Source: Candidatus Hermodarchaeota archaeon
GTDB lineage: Archaea > Asgardarchaeota > Hermodarchaeia > Hermodarchaeales > Hermodarchaeaceae
DNA length: 64,000 nucleotides
Assembly (NCBI GenBank): GCA_016839805.1
Contig: JAEOTO010000031.1
Location: 124,001 to 188,000, forward strand
Reading direction: 5' to 3'
Below are positions 8,710-16,868 of this stretch, one piece after another. The position numbers and the translations under genes are program-made. How positions within the stretch are numbered: position 1 is the first letter of the stretch; each line of letters begins with the position of its first letter. The notes under the pieces were generated by a model. The model did no database searches, was not told the DNA's origin, and worked only from the letters and a program-made list of their open reading frames with translations.

Positions 8710-9759
8710 ATGTCTGTCGCACGGTACAGTTTCATCAATGCGAAAATACGAGGATACAAAGCTGATATGCTCACAACAGAGCATTGGGATGCCCTTCTTG
8801 GCGCCCGAGACATGTATGCGGCACTCCGAGTACTAGATGCCACTAGTTACTCTGAAATTACACAAGACTTTGATGAAACCGCCTCCCCCCTAGAAGTCGA
8901 ACAAAGCCTAAAACTAGACTTCAACCGTGTACTTACAGAAATCACAAATGACGTCCCCAAAGCCATGCAAACCATAATGAATTGGATAACCCGCAAATTC
9001 CAACGCGAAGTTGTCAAACCCTTACTCCGCCTTTATGAAACAGAAAAAGATCCGAGTTTGATTGAACGCCTCATTGTCCCCATTGCCCCCTTTACCACTG
9101 AAGTTCTTCTCAACCTGATAAATGCTAAGGATATCAACGACCTTGTAGCAAATTTACCTGACCCATATTTCAAACGTCTAATCGAAGAGCTCTTACCACA
9201 ATATGAGGAAACCGGACGCCTAGTGATAGTTGAACAGGCCATTGACGCCGCGATTCTCGAAAACCTCTACAAAGAAGCCAATAAACTGAAAGGGCTAGAT
9301 AAGGAAGTAACATCGAAACTGGCCGGCGTAGAAATCGATCTCATTAACTTCATGACCACCCTTCGCACACATTTTCTAGGCATAGAATCACCAAAAGCAG
9401 AGCAACTACTACTCCAAGTCGAATACCGACTCCCCCTTACACTCTGCCGAGAAGCCCTTCACGCTCGAACCTTTGAGGAGCGGGTTCGAAAACTCCAAGA
9501 AAGTTCATATGGTCCCCTGATTTCACAAAGTTGGGAAGCCTACGAACTTTATCAAAACGTATACACCTTCGAGAAGGTCTTTCATGAACAAATCCGCCGA
9601 GACAGCGTGGATGCCTTATTAGGATATCCATTTCACTTTGGCATTGTCTTAGGATACCTTAATCTGAAATGGTATGAAATCCTCAATCTCAAAGCTCTCA
9701 TGAATGGCAAAGCGGATCAACTAGACCCTAATCTCATTCGTCGTGTTCTAATTTTATAA
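8710..9759 (+). CDS. atpC: A/V-type ATP synthase subunit C (central-stalk socket)
   Basis: This 349-residue, mainly helical protein matches the vATP-synt_AC39 family, the funnel-shaped socket that joins the central rotor stalk (D/F) to the K ring. Typical features are the N-terminal SVARYSFINAKIRGYKADML start, which resembles the family opening, and the C-terminal GYPFHFGIVLGYLNLKWYEILNLKALMNGK segment with the conserved KxxEIxNLxxI-like helix. It follows the AtpZ-like gene and is followed 20 bases later by a PIN-like gene. Subunits D, F, A and B are not in this window. Confidence 0.88.
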   Translation: MSVARYSFINAKIRGYKADMLTTEHWDALLGARDMYAALRVLDATSYSEITQDFDETASPLEVEQSLKLDFNRVLTEITNDVPKAMQTIMNWITRKFQREVVKPLLRLYETEKDPSLIERLIVPIAPFTTEVLLNLINAKDINDLVANLPDPYFKRLIEELLPQYEETGRLVIVEQAIDAAILENLYKEANKLKGLDKEVTSKLAGVEIDLINFMTTLRTHFLGIESPKAEQLLLQVEYRLPLTLCREALHARTFEERVRKLQESSYGPLISQSWEAYELYQNVYTFEKVFHEQIRRDSVDALLGYPFHFGIVLGYLNLKWYEILNLKALMNGKADQLDPNLIRRVLIL

Positions 9760-9779
9760 TATTTGATAGCAGGTGCTTA

Positions 9780-10154
9780 GTGTTGAAACAAAAGATCATT
9801 CTATTTGATGAAAATCTAAGTATCTCTTCGAAAACCTTGAGTGGACAACTTTATCAGCTCCTCGAATCCGAAGGATGGACTTGTCACTCCGTTCACGAGT
9901 TCCCTGATCTCGTAGGCCATCCCGACGAGGAAATCATTGCGTATGCTAAGAAGCAAAGATGGGCTCTCTTAACCCTTGATAAACGCATGGCTTATCTTGC
10001 CGTGAAAGAAGGCATCAGCATCTATTTGATTCTTCATGAAAAACGTGGTGACGAGGAAGAAGAAGTCGAAGAATACACCGTCGTCCACCTCGAACCCTTT
10101 GCAACCGTCGAAGCCCGAAAAAGCTTCGATGCACGGATAGCCAAAGATAATTAA
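9780..10154 (+). CDS. PIN-like (DUF5615/Mut7-C type) protein
   Basis: This 124-residue protein begins with IILFDENLS, then HSVHEFPDLVG.. PDEEIIAYAK, then ALLTLDKRMAYLA. This is the acidic D-E-N ... D ... D-x-D/DK arrangement of the PIN-like Mut7-C/DUF5615 fold, found in toxin nucleases and RNA-processing enzymes. GTG at 9780 follows AGGTG at short spacing. It lies 20 bases after ATPase subunit C and may be read through from that operon. No antitoxin gene is obvious on the same strand. Nuclease activity is inferred from the fold only. Confidence 0.6.
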   Translation: MLKQKIILFDENLSISSKTLSGQLYQLLESEGWTCHSVHEFPDLVGHPDEEIIAYAKKQRWALLTLDKRMAYLAVKEGISIYLILHEKRGDEEEEVEEYTVVHLEPFATVEARKSFDARIAKDN

Positions 10155-10173
10155 TAAGAAACCAGCAAAAATC

Positions 10174-10536
10174 CTAGATAAGTCTCCGTCCCTTGACTTT
10201 TCCGATGAACTTCTCGTAATCCCGTTTACTACAGATATAGAGATAATTTTTCCTATCGCCTGTTTCATTTTCTAAGGTCAAATAGAGAGACGTATCCCCT
10301 CCATCCCATCTTTCATAACTATAACCCATGAGGTGATCCACGGAAAATGCATGCAATCGCTTTTTTTCTTTCCTAATCATCCCCTTGACTTCCAGAAACA
10401 CAAATTCTTTCTCCGTCAGAACTAGTTCTCCAGGAGTTTGCTCTATCGGGATTAACCCGCTTTCGTCACGAACCTCATAAGTAACCTTAATGGAAATGAT
10501 GACACTTGCCCCAGCAAATAATTCATTCTTCGTCAT
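10174..10536 (-). CDS. Small protein with PH-like beta-rich domain (hypothetical)
   Basis: This is a 120-residue soluble protein convergent with the PIN-like gene. Alternating beta strands (GELVLTEKEFVFLEV, KKRLHAFSVDHLMGYSYE, TSLYLTLENETG) and a C-terminal helix (SKRDYEKFIGKV) look like a bacterial/archaeal PH-like domain. ATG 10536 has GGTGA seven bases upstream. No catalytic residues are evident. The function is unknown; PH-like domains generally bind proteins or lipids. Confidence 0.55.
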   Translation of the reverse strand: MTKNELFAGASVIISIKVTYEVRDESGLIPIEQTPGELVLTEKEFVFLEVKGMIRKEKKRLHAFSVDHLMGYSYERWDGGDTSLYLTLENETGDRKNYLYICSKRDYEKFIGKVKGRRLI

Positions 10537-10660
10537 CAGTGTTCACCCAAAAGTAACATTACCATACTAAGATATTGTTCTTAAGGATTCGCACCGACAA
10601 ACCAACCAGAAGATCTTATAGAAAGGGTACACGGATATCTGCATTCATGCTTGGTCGTCA

Positions 10661-11698
10661 TTACACGATAAGAGCATCCTTGATAGCGTATAGGATTTGG
10701 TGATAAATCGCTTCAGCGTTTTCCGACGATTTCACCCCTTTAATCAAGATATTGCCTTCCCCGACGATGCTCACATCCACACCCGTCCCATATTGGATCT
10801 GAACACCTAGCTCACTCTGAGCGATAATCGGATAATGATCATGAAGAAGTTCGGACGCCCGAATGAGATCAATGGGAACGGGATTGTTCGAATGCACCAG
10901 AAACGTCTCCTCGGTGCACAACTCAGTGATTTCTATTGCTGAATCAATAACAGGTTTGCTGATTTGTGCATCGCGACCACACACGGAGCAGGCATCATGT
11001 GCCTGAATCGGTATCTGATCCAACTGAAATCGACTGATATCAAACATGAGTAGTTGATTAGCCAGCAGTGGAGAGCGCCCCAGAATAATTCGGATGGCTT
11101 CTTGCACTTGAAAATTCGCAATCACACCCAAGACCGTTGGGTAAATGCCCACTGTAGCACACGTTGGTTGATCCACGGTTACTCCACTAAAAATACATTC
11201 CAAGCACGCGGTTTTTCCTGGTAGAATAGTGGTCATATTTCCAATAGCAGAAAGCGCCCCCGCAAACACATATGGAACTTTCTGACGTACACAGGCTCGA
11301 TTAATGGCAAATCGGGGTTTAAAGCTGTCCAACCCATCAATCACAACTGTTATTCCTGCCACCACCCGGTCAGCAGTTGCTTCAGTTACAGAAAGTGCCA
11401 ACGGTTCGACGACGACATCATCATTAATCTGATGCAACCGGTTCATTGCCACCTCAACTTTCGGCATTCCAATATCTTTGTCTGTGTACAACAATTGCCG
11501 CTGAAGATTCGATAACTCCACAACATCACGATCCACAATCCGCAACGACCCCACGCCTAACGACGCAAGCTGCCTCGCAGAGACACTCCCTAACCCACCA
11601 ATCCCCACCACTGCAACCCTCGCTTCACGCAAACGACGCAACCCAGACTCGCCGATACCCTCTAACACTCGAAACCGACTATACCGATCTTCAGTCAT
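10661..11698 (-). CDS. E1/ThiF/MoeB-family adenylyltransferase
   Basis: This protein of about 345 residues activates the C-terminus of a ubiquitin-like protein (ThiS, MoaD or a SAMP/Ub-like protein) by adenylation. The N-terminal half has GIGGLGS for ATP, the RQ arginine pair in NLQRQLLYTD, DGLDSFKPR and zinc ligands CLEC and CSVC. A conserved CATVG lies where related enzymes carry the crossover Cys. A C-terminal extension of about 100 residues is not part of the core fold and may recognise the partner. ATG 11698 follows AGAGGTG and is preferred to GTG 11707. No ubiquitin-like protein gene is adjacent, so the pathway (thiamine, Moco, tRNA thiolation or protein conjugation) is not fixed. Confidence 0.85.
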   Translation of the reverse strand: MTEDRYSRFRVLEGIGESGLRRLREARVAVVGIGGLGSVSARQLASLGVGSLRIVDRDVVELSNLQRQLLYTDKDIGMPKVEVAMNRLHQINDDVVVEPLALSVTEATADRVVAGITVVIDGLDSFKPRFAINRACVRQKVPYVFAGALSAIGNMTTILPGKTACLECIFSGVTVDQPTCATVGIYPTVLGVIANFQVQEAIRIILGRSPLLANQLLMFDISRFQLDQIPIQAHDACSVCGRDAQISKPVIDSAIEITELCTEETFLVHSNNPVPIDLIRASELLHDHYPIIAQSELGVQIQYGTGVDVSIVGEGNILIKGVKSSENAEAIYHQILYAIKDALIV

Positions 11699-11844
11699 TC
11701 TGGGCACCTCTTAGACTCTCTTCAATACTTAATTGGACGATTCTTTGGTCTTTCGAAAAAACTAGCAAACGTTAAGTTATTCTGATTTTAGAAATCGCGT
11801 GAAAGCGCAGAACCCAAAAACCCTGGAAACATATAACCCATAGA

Positions 11845-12888
11845 ATGAAATGTCCACTCAAGACCCAAGGGCTTGAACGCGGAGCCTGCCAGACAAAAAC
11901 CCACGATGGCAAGTTACTACCTGCTTGTCAGGTAACCCTCCGAAAGAACAAAAACGGTATATTTGAACGACTCATACGATCTATGCATCTCAGTCGACCA
12001 GAGGATTATTTTTCAGTATACCAGAGCGGATGCAACCACACTTGTTTGAAATGCCATTCCGCTGAGTTCAGTAAAACAACGAATGGCCAGTGGATATCCA
12101 CATCCGAGCTAGCCCTCATTGCTAAAGACTATCGACAAGAGGTTACCCTTTGGGAACCACGGCATCGGGCGACCATGTGGCACGCTGGAACCCTTTGCAA
12201 GCATTGCGGATCCTGCCGTCTTACCGGTCTCCAATCACCGCGATGTCCACAGAAACTCGACCCAACGCAAGTCGCATTATCAGTTCAAGGTTACGGTCCC
12301 GCTCGCAACATCATTGCCTTTACCGGTGGCGACCTAGGTTGCCGTCCTGAATACTACGCTGAAGCTGCCCACGCCATCAAAGAAACAGCAGGACAAAACA
12401 TGTGGGTGCTCTTTGAAACCAACGGATACGCCCTAACTAAAGACAATTTGGACATCCTCAAAGAAGGTAGCGTGGATGCCTTCTGGCTCGACATCAAAGC
12501 CCACGACCCCAAGATCTACAAGCAACTCTGTGGAACCTCAAACCAAACCGTCTTAGAATCCGTATCACTCAGCCACGACGCAGGATTCGTGCTAGAAATC
12601 CTCACCCTCTACATCCCCGGATGGGTGGAAACCGACCAACACACCGCCATAGCCCAACTCATCGCCGAAACCGACCCAACCATACCAACGACTCTACTCG
12701 CCTTCTTCCCCACCTACAAACTCTCCCAAACACGACCACCCACCCTACAAGAAATGATCCAAAGCGCCCAAGCCATGCAACAACAAGGCCTCACCAATCT
12801 ACGTCTAGGCAATATCGGCGTATTTGTGCACCGTCAACAAGACTATGACACATTATGCTCAGAGCTAAACGATATCAACATCGGATAA
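11845..12888 (+). CDS. Radical SAM protein (PFL-activase/AmmeMemoRadiSam-like)
   Basis: This 347-residue protein has the radical SAM cluster motif CNHTCLKC (C-x3-C-x2-C) near residue 65. An inserted Cys-rich segment near 119-137 (LCKHCGSC...RCP) could carry a second Fe-S cluster or zinc. The barrel continues with FTGGD..CRPEYY and FETNGYAL, the GGE-like and strand motifs of activases. No partner glycyl-radical enzyme is adjacent. It is distantly similar in architecture to the radical SAM enzyme at 46.7 kb, including a WLDIKAHDPKIYKQLCG strand and an EILTLYIPG motif. The substrate is unknown. It is divergent from the E1-like gene. Confidence 0.8.
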   Translation: MKCPLKTQGLERGACQTKTHDGKLLPACQVTLRKNKNGIFERLIRSMHLSRPEDYFSVYQSGCNHTCLKCHSAEFSKTTNGQWISTSELALIAKDYRQEVTLWEPRHRATMWHAGTLCKHCGSCRLTGLQSPRCPQKLDPTQVALSVQGYGPARNIIAFTGGDLGCRPEYYAEAAHAIKETAGQNMWVLFETNGYALTKDNLDILKEGSVDAFWLDIKAHDPKIYKQLCGTSNQTVLESVSLSHDAGFVLEILTLYIPGWVETDQHTAIAQLIAETDPTIPTTLLAFFPTYKLSQTRPPTLQEMIQSAQAMQQQGLTNLRLGNIGVFVHRQQDYDTLCSELNDINIG

Positions 12889-12934
12889 AGAGACTGCAGC
12901 TGAAAACAACGAAACTACCATAGATAGACAGCTA

Positions 12935-13426
12935 TCATGATTGGAGATCAGCGTACATCTTCCGTGCATAGAAAATTTGACCAATATGTAAGGAAGAATG
13001 TTCAATGACATGAAAAAGGCACCAATACACGGAGGCCTGCTTTTCGCACTGACTGAGTTGTGACCAATAACTTCTCATCTCATCCAATTCAGTATCTGTC
13101 AGCCTTTCCAAAATCAGGTTAGTCAGTTTTCTCACTTGAGATAGTTCCTTTCGAAGGTCGGATGTATCAAAATCCTTAACTTCAAATTCAGCACTTCTCA
13201 CGCGGTCAGTCACCTTGCCACCCACAACATGATGAATCCAAAAGGCTTGAGAACCGATAATATGCTTGAGAAGATTACCGATAGAATTACTGCTATGCGA
13301 AGGCCGCCAATTCAGCTCCACATTCTCCAAACCATCAATTGCACGTTCCAACCCAGTATGTACTTCCTCAAGAAACTGGGAAAACCGCTTAACTTCCCTT
13401 CTTATTGCTGAAGCTGACCTAGGCAT
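12935..13426 (-). CDS. DinB-like (DUF1572/DUF664) four-helix protein
   Basis: This 163-residue helical protein has His residues at positions expected for the metal site of the DinB/YfiT family: the His of GNLLKHIIGSQAFW and the pair in VIEHSSLHIGQI. Bacterial members include thiol-dependent transferases and stress proteins. The start has a clear GGAGGA upstream. It is convergent with the radical SAM gene. The substrate is unknown. Confidence 0.72.
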   Translation of the reverse strand: MPRSASAIRREVKRFSQFLEEVHTGLERAIDGLENVELNWRPSHSSNSIGNLLKHIIGSQAFWIHHVVGGKVTDRVRSAEFEVKDFDTSDLRKELSQVRKLTNLILERLTDTELDEMRSYWSQLSQCEKQASVYWCLFHVIEHSSLHIGQIFYARKMYADLQS

Positions 13427-13473
13427 GACACATCCTCCTCTGACCCTTATCCAATCACTCCTCTTAAAAAGAA

Positions 13474-13884
13474 TCAGAATCCGATGAAATTCCCTGGAAT
13501 GTACAAAAGACAGCTAAGTACTTGATAATTCGTACTAATACTCGGGTTTCTACCTTGCCAGTTCCCTTCACCAGACCGTTGGAGGTAGCGAACAGCCAGC
13601 GCGGCGCTTAAGAGATCCATCGTCTCTAATGAGTCGAGACCAGCCCGCTGTGCAGCTTCTCCAACTGCTCGGGTGATGCGGACATCGTTCCTTTGGAGGC
13701 TAATATCCTGCCATATCGTATCGGGTTTACATGTGTGCGCTGCGACGAATGTTTCGAAGGACTCGGTTATCACATGCTGTTCGTACAGTTTAATTTTGAC
13801 ACTTGCTTTACCGGACTGTAATCCCATGTTGCGACTAGCTTTGATGTTGAATCGGTCGTAATTTCCAGATATAAAAAAATCCAT
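13474..13884 (-). CDS. Hypothetical protein, 136 residues
   Basis: This open frame on the minus strand has no recognised family. The middle is helical and amphipathic (ITRAVGEAAQRAGLDSLETMDLLSAALAVRYLQRS) and the N-terminus is strand-like. Only a weak AAGG lies upstream of ATG 13884. It lies at the edge of the gene-poor region and may be a fragment. It is retained because of the length of the frame and its protein-like composition. Confidence 0.4.
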   Translation of the reverse strand: MDFFISGNYDRFNIKASRNMGLQSGKASVKIKLYEQHVITESFETFVAAHTCKPDTIWQDISLQRNDVRITRAVGEAAQRAGLDSLETMDLLSAALAVRYLQRSGEGNWQGRNPSISTNYQVLSCLLYIPGNFIGF

Positions 13885-13988
13885 CCGGACGAACCTTACA
13901 CCGTATTCCTACATGTAAATGAATACACCAAAAAACTCGTGGACTTTTGGTGCGAAAAAAATGGAAGCTGGGACCCTAACCGGATCCC

Positions 13989-14129
13989 TTACACAATTTT
14001 TTGTCGAATCTGCTTTACTTCATCAAGGATTTGTCCAAGAACTTTCGAGAGATCGCCCAAACTGGTTATGGTATCGAAAGCGAAATTCTTGATGATCTCA
14101 ACTAACTCTGATTCTTTTTCTAATGTCAT
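13989..14129 (-). CDS. 46-residue helical small protein
   Basis: This short frame has a strong ribosome-binding site (GGAG within GGAGAAGGAGTG) directly before ATG 14129. The product is one long amphipathic, charged helix (EKESELVEIIKNF ... LSKVLGQILDEVKQIRQKIV) with leucine/isoleucine spacing that suggests a coiled coil. No family is recognised. It would be missed by a 60-residue cutoff. Confidence 0.5.
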   Translation of the reverse strand: MTLEKESELVEIIKNFAFDTITSLGDLSKVLGQILDEVKQIRQKIV

Positions 14130-14184
14130 TCACTCCTTCTCCGTAATGGTTAATCCGCTGTACAATCATATCAATTTCATTGTA

Positions 14185-14370
14185 TTAATTTCTTGTGAAA
14201 CTTGGATCCTTAATAAAAAAGGTTGGAGTGCTTAAAGCCCGTATATCGGCTGTCATTTTTACATTATGGTCCTTTAACAGCTCAGAATATTCATTTGGAA
14301 AGGGCAAACGTCCAACTCGAACGAATTGTATTGAAAGATGTGAGCATCTCTTTGAGTTCTTGCCAGACAT
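14185..14370 (-). pseudogene. Possible N-terminal fragment of a DUF488-type protein
   Basis: This 61-residue minus-strand frame contains GRLPFPNEYSELLKDHNVK followed by MTADIRALS. This resembles the opening of DUF488 proteins (…FLELLKKHGI..LVDVR). The frame ends soon after, so the remainder of the domain is missing. A TTTAAATAA box lies about 28 bases upstream of the ATG with no ribosome-binding site. It is probably a decayed remnant; the match is short and could be chance. Confidence 0.3.
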
Positions 14371-14392
14371 CGGGGCCTGGTTTGTTAAGGAA

Positions 14393-14438
14393 TTATTTAA
14401 ACTCCGTAGACACGGTGCAAGAAGAAAGAAAGCTTAAG
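14393..14438 (+). repeat. Promoter-like cassette copy 1
   Basis: TTATTTAAACT, twelve variable bases, TGCAAGAA, seven bases and GCTTA-xGGC recur with the same spacing at 14870-14915. A weaker third copy begins at 17920. The first part looks like an archaeal TATA box, so the cassette may be a promoter plus start site or leader. Copy 1 precedes the 110-codon frame at 14456. Confidence 0.45.
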
Positions 14439-14455
14439 GCAGAGTAAGGGAAGTT

Positions 14456-14788
14456 GTGCGCAGGGTGAATGGCACCATGCACAAACGAAGAGGAGGGAAG
14501 TCGAAAAAATACATTCTTGCGGAATGGACGAAGGATGGACGGATCCGAAGATGGCGATTCTACGTCAAGACCCAAAGATTCCCCGCGCAGTATAATGAAT
14601 CCCAATCAATCTTAAACCATGGCAGGACACGGTTCGAGATGGATACGTTACGGGTGCGTCTCCCCATCACGCGGGATGGACGGCTCCAAGATTTTGAGCC
14701 CGAGATTTACACCTTATTGCATAACTATGTGGTTCTCACCGGTGGGGACGGTGCCAGTCTTCGAATCTGGTTATTCAATTCAGGTTGA
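14456..14788 (+). CDS. Doubtful 110-codon frame ending in the duplicated segment
   Basis: The frame starts with an Arg/Lys-rich N-terminus (HKRRGGKSKKYILAEWTKDGR) and its last ~37 codons lie in the repeat that also occurs at 17.7 kb, where the equivalent frame is broken by TAG. No family is recognised. It may be a real short gene expressed from the promoter-like cassette at 14393, or simply an open stretch in a decayed element. Low confidence. Confidence 0.25.
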   Translation: MRRVNGTMHKRRGGKSKKYILAEWTKDGRIRRWRFYVKTQRFPAQYNESQSILNHGRTRFEMDTLRVRLPITRDGRLQDFEPEIYTLLHNYVVLTGGDGASLRIWLFNSG

Positions 14789-14838
14789 GGACTGTGTTGA
14801 TTCTACGGTTTGTGTCGATGCTTACAGCTCATAATGTG
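14675..14838 (+). repeat. 164-bp direct repeat, copy 1 (78-bp identical core)
   Basis: This segment matches 17726-17889 in the same orientation. Bases 14724-14801 are identical in both copies, and the flanks differ at scattered positions. The core holds two potential hairpins, ACCG/CGGT and GCCAG/CTGGT. It is followed by a promoter-like TTATTTAAACT at 14870. Copy 2 adjoins a tyrosine-recombinase remnant, so the repeat may be the end of a mobile element or a duplicated RNA-coding segment. Confidence 0.8.
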
Positions 14839-14869
14839 AAAACTACCCTGCCTGTGGAAACGGAAAAGA

Positions 14870-14915
14870 TTATTTAAACTTCCACCCTTCTGTGCAAGAA
14901 AACCGAACGCTTATG
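14870..14915 (+). repeat. Promoter-like cassette copy 2
   Basis: This has the same arrangement as 14393-14438: TTATTTAAACT, twelve bases, TGCAAGAA, then a GCTTA-x-GGC. It lies just downstream of repeat copy 1. No good plus-strand gene follows before the convergent membrane-protein gene at 14939. Confidence 0.45.
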
Positions 14916-14938
14916 GCGAATGCCGTTCTCTCAAGCGA

Positions 14939-15283
14939 TTACGCCTTTTCTTCAGGTGCAAGGGCACCGCCGAGTAGCGCTAATAGTCCGCCAATTGTTC
15001 CGCCGAATACCAGCCCTATAATGCCGGTGGCGATGAGGGCTGATTTGTGGTCGCTCGGTTCATGACGCCATTTGAACCAATAGATCGCGAGTATCAGCAA
15101 ACCGATGCCCCAGATGAGAAAAATTCCAGGGAAAATCATGAACAAAAAGAATGGAAGCCAAAAGAAGGACGGCCACATAATGAAGACAAAGAATATGCCC
15201 ACAGATAATAGAGCAATTGCGGCAATAAGTTGAAAGACTGCGCCAATTAAGACAAGAATTCTTGAGGTTTCGTCATCTGCCAT
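14939..15283 (-). CDS. Multi-helix membrane protein, paralogue of the gene at 15669
   Basis: This 114-residue protein has about four hydrophobic helices. ATG 15283 follows GGAGGAGG, so the longer frame from 15334 is rejected. The second half matches the protein at 15669-16049: a W-F/Q-WR(H/R)xP..H motif, then LIATGIIGLVFGG..GGLLALLGG and an acidic EEK tail. It resembles small DUF4064-like membrane proteins. Function is unknown. The two paralogues are divergent and separated by about 385 bases. Confidence 0.65.
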   Translation of the reverse strand: MADDETSRILVLIGAVFQLIAAIALLSVGIFFVFIMWPSFFWLPFFLFMIFPGIFLIWGIGLLILAIYWFKWRHEPSDHKSALIATGIIGLVFGGTIGGLLALLGGALAPEEKA

Positions 15284-15668
15284 TGTTCTGCCTCCTCCAG
15301 AAGATTTGATAGGTTGACCGTAACAGGGATCCACTAGAGCTTCCTAAATTTCTCCTTATAACTTTGATGTTACCTTTTTCCAGAAGAATGGATTAACGTA
15401 TATTGTTAACACTTTTTGTTAAAACGCAGCCTAAAAGTGTCAAAACAGAGTGATTCCTCTTCTGTCATAGAAATTTTAGCTGCTGCACAGGTGCTGCGTT
15501 CCCTTGACACTTTCGGAATTTTAACATCTCAAGCCAGAAAAATTCCACTTTTTCTGGCCAACATGAATAGACGCTTATGAAATGCTTGTATAGAATTCTT
15601 TAAAATGCTCTTTAGCATTAATTAAGATCATCCTTGGAGGATAATAGCTGAGGGAGGTAACGCAGCCT
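15284..15668. promoter_or_regulatory. Intergenic region between divergent paralogous membrane-protein genes
   Basis: This is 385 bases without a supported gene. It contains short inverted repeats (ACACTTTT near 15407 with AAAAGTGT near 15433, and the long palindrome at 15533-15558). Both flanking genes are transcribed away from it, so promoters must lie here. Confidence 0.4.
15533..15558. repeat. Perfect 10-bp inverted repeat with 6-base loop
   Basis: GCCAGAAAAA, six bases, then TTTTTCTGGC: a perfect hairpin in the region upstream of both divergent membrane-protein genes. It could be an operator, an RNA hairpin in the leader of the 15669 gene, or a terminator remnant. Confidence 0.75.
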
Positions 15669-16049
15669 GTGTCAAAAGAAGATACGATTCGAACGCTAGT
15701 TCTTGTAGGAATAATTCTCCAAATCATATTTATTGTAAACGCCTTCATCGGCGTCCTGTTTCTACCAGCAATCTTAGCAACTGTAATAACAGGGTTACCA
15801 ACACCTCCAGCAAGTGAGGCGTTAGCCTTTGTCACCATGTTCAACCAATTTCTCATCGGCTTGTATATGGTTCATGGAATCCTTGGAATCATGTATACAA
15901 TTCTCTGGTTCCAATGGCGACGTGACCCCAATGCCCATAGGACTGGTTTCATCGCCACAGGCGCCCTTGGGTTAATCTTTGGAGGCATGGTACCCGGGTT
16001 GATAGTGCTTATTGCAGGTTTTATGATACCAAAAGTAGAGAAAGTATAA
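15669..16049 (+). CDS. Four-helix membrane protein, paralogue of the gene at 14939
   Basis: This 126-residue membrane protein starts at GTG with a GGGAGG about eleven bases upstream. It shares with its divergent neighbour the W-x-WR(R)DP..H loop, IATGALGLIFGG and a glycine-rich last helix ending in a PKVEK tail. The family is unassigned (DUF4064-like). Tandem paralogues beside a decayed island suggest local duplication. Confidence 0.65.
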   Translation: MSKEDTIRTLVLVGIILQIIFIVNAFIGVLFLPAILATVITGLPTPPASEALAFVTMFNQFLIGLYMVHGILGIMYTILWFQWRRDPNAHRTGFIATGALGLIFGGMVPGLIVLIAGFMIPKVEKV

Positions 16050-16338
16050 CTAGCCTTGAAACACCGAACTCCTTAGTAAACTGAGTTGTTTTAGATTCAG
16101 TGGATAATAGAGGTATATTGGATCCTCATGCTATGAGGCAGTAAGGAAATCCGAGCCGCTCTCATTTAAGGAATCATTAACTTTGTGTTCTCAAGTTACT
16201 TTGTGTTCACTTTGAGTACTGCAATCTGATTCTAGTCCATCAGACTAGAAATACTCGGTCAAACAATGACAATGGAACTCACACTGATATACTTCTGCTA
16301 ACAAATGAAATTGAAGATGTTTATGAAGTGTAGGAACG
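16050..16338. other. Intergenic, no feature recognised
   Basis: This is 289 bases with stops in all useful frames. No tRNA, strong hairpin or promoter is clear. Confidence 0.5.
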
Positions 16339-16470
16339 ATGGTGAAGAAGGTAAAAATTAAACGAATTAGAGAGAAACCAGAACGTCCACCGCAAAAGAA
16401 AGCAAAGAAGTGGAGAAAATCACAAAAGAAACAAAATCTTCGTGGATATCCAAAAAGAGCTGGGGTGTAA
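16339..16470 (+). CDS. 43-residue strongly basic protein
   Basis: The frame starts at ATG with AGGA five to eight bases upstream and ends with TAA. The product is almost all Lys, Arg, Gln and Pro (VKKVKIKRIREKPERPPQKK, later KKWRKSQKKQNLRGYPKRAG). The composition resembles small ribosome- or nucleic-acid-binding proteins. No family is recognised. It is below the usual length cutoff. Confidence 0.45.
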   Translation: MVKKVKIKRIREKPERPPQKKAKKWRKSQKKQNLRGYPKRAGV

Positions 16471-16537
16471 ATAATTGGTGAAAACTGGTTTTCTGAATAG
16501 TTGAAGTAATCGTGTCTTTTTCACGCTTCTGGCAATA

Positions 16538-16849
16538 TTGCTGGTGCCGCTGTTAAGTGTCGCAGTCCTCGCGGTCCTGATTGGCGGATTCGGGACAATT
16601 GCAGCTGGAATGGTCTGCGCGCTTAGTTTAGCACTAGTCTACTACGTTCACCGTCGTACAAGAAGGAGAGACTGGCAACGTGGGGTTAGATGGATTTCCC
16701 TCTTCTCCTGTGCATGTGCAGCTATTTATACTGGAGCCCAGTTGAACTACTCTATTATCGCATTATCCTTAGCAAGCGTGTTCTTGGTTTTGGCTATGCT
16801 TGAGGTTGGTCTTCTTTGTGGAAGGTTCTTGAAACCAAAACTGGAGTAA
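16538..16849 (+). CDS. Hypothetical membrane protein (3-4 helices)
   Basis: This frame of about 103 residues has three or four hydrophobic helices separated by an Arg-rich loop (HRRTRRRDWQRG). No ATG is available at the N-terminus: TTG 16538 is used and lacks a ribosome-binding site, and the frame is open back to 16505, so the gene may be 5'-truncated. It is followed by another membrane protein 19 bases later. Low-to-moderate confidence. Confidence 0.4.
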   Translation: MLVPLLSVAVLAVLIGGFGTIAAGMVCALSLALVYYVHRRTRRRDWQRGVRWISLFSCACAAIYTGAQLNYSIIALSLASVFLVLAMLEVGLLCGRFLKPKLE

Positions 16850-16868
16850 AAGAACCCATTGAAAAGAC

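Noticed and set aside
13939..14235. 98-codon plus-strand frame
   Set aside because: It has no ribosome-binding site, lacks protein-like pattern, and overlaps a minus-strand 46-residue frame with a strong site.
14724..14801. T-loop-like TTCGAAT in the repeat core considered as a tRNA or tRNA-derived attachment site
   Set aside because: No five-base T-stem, acceptor or anticodon arm can be formed around it, so a tRNA is not supported.
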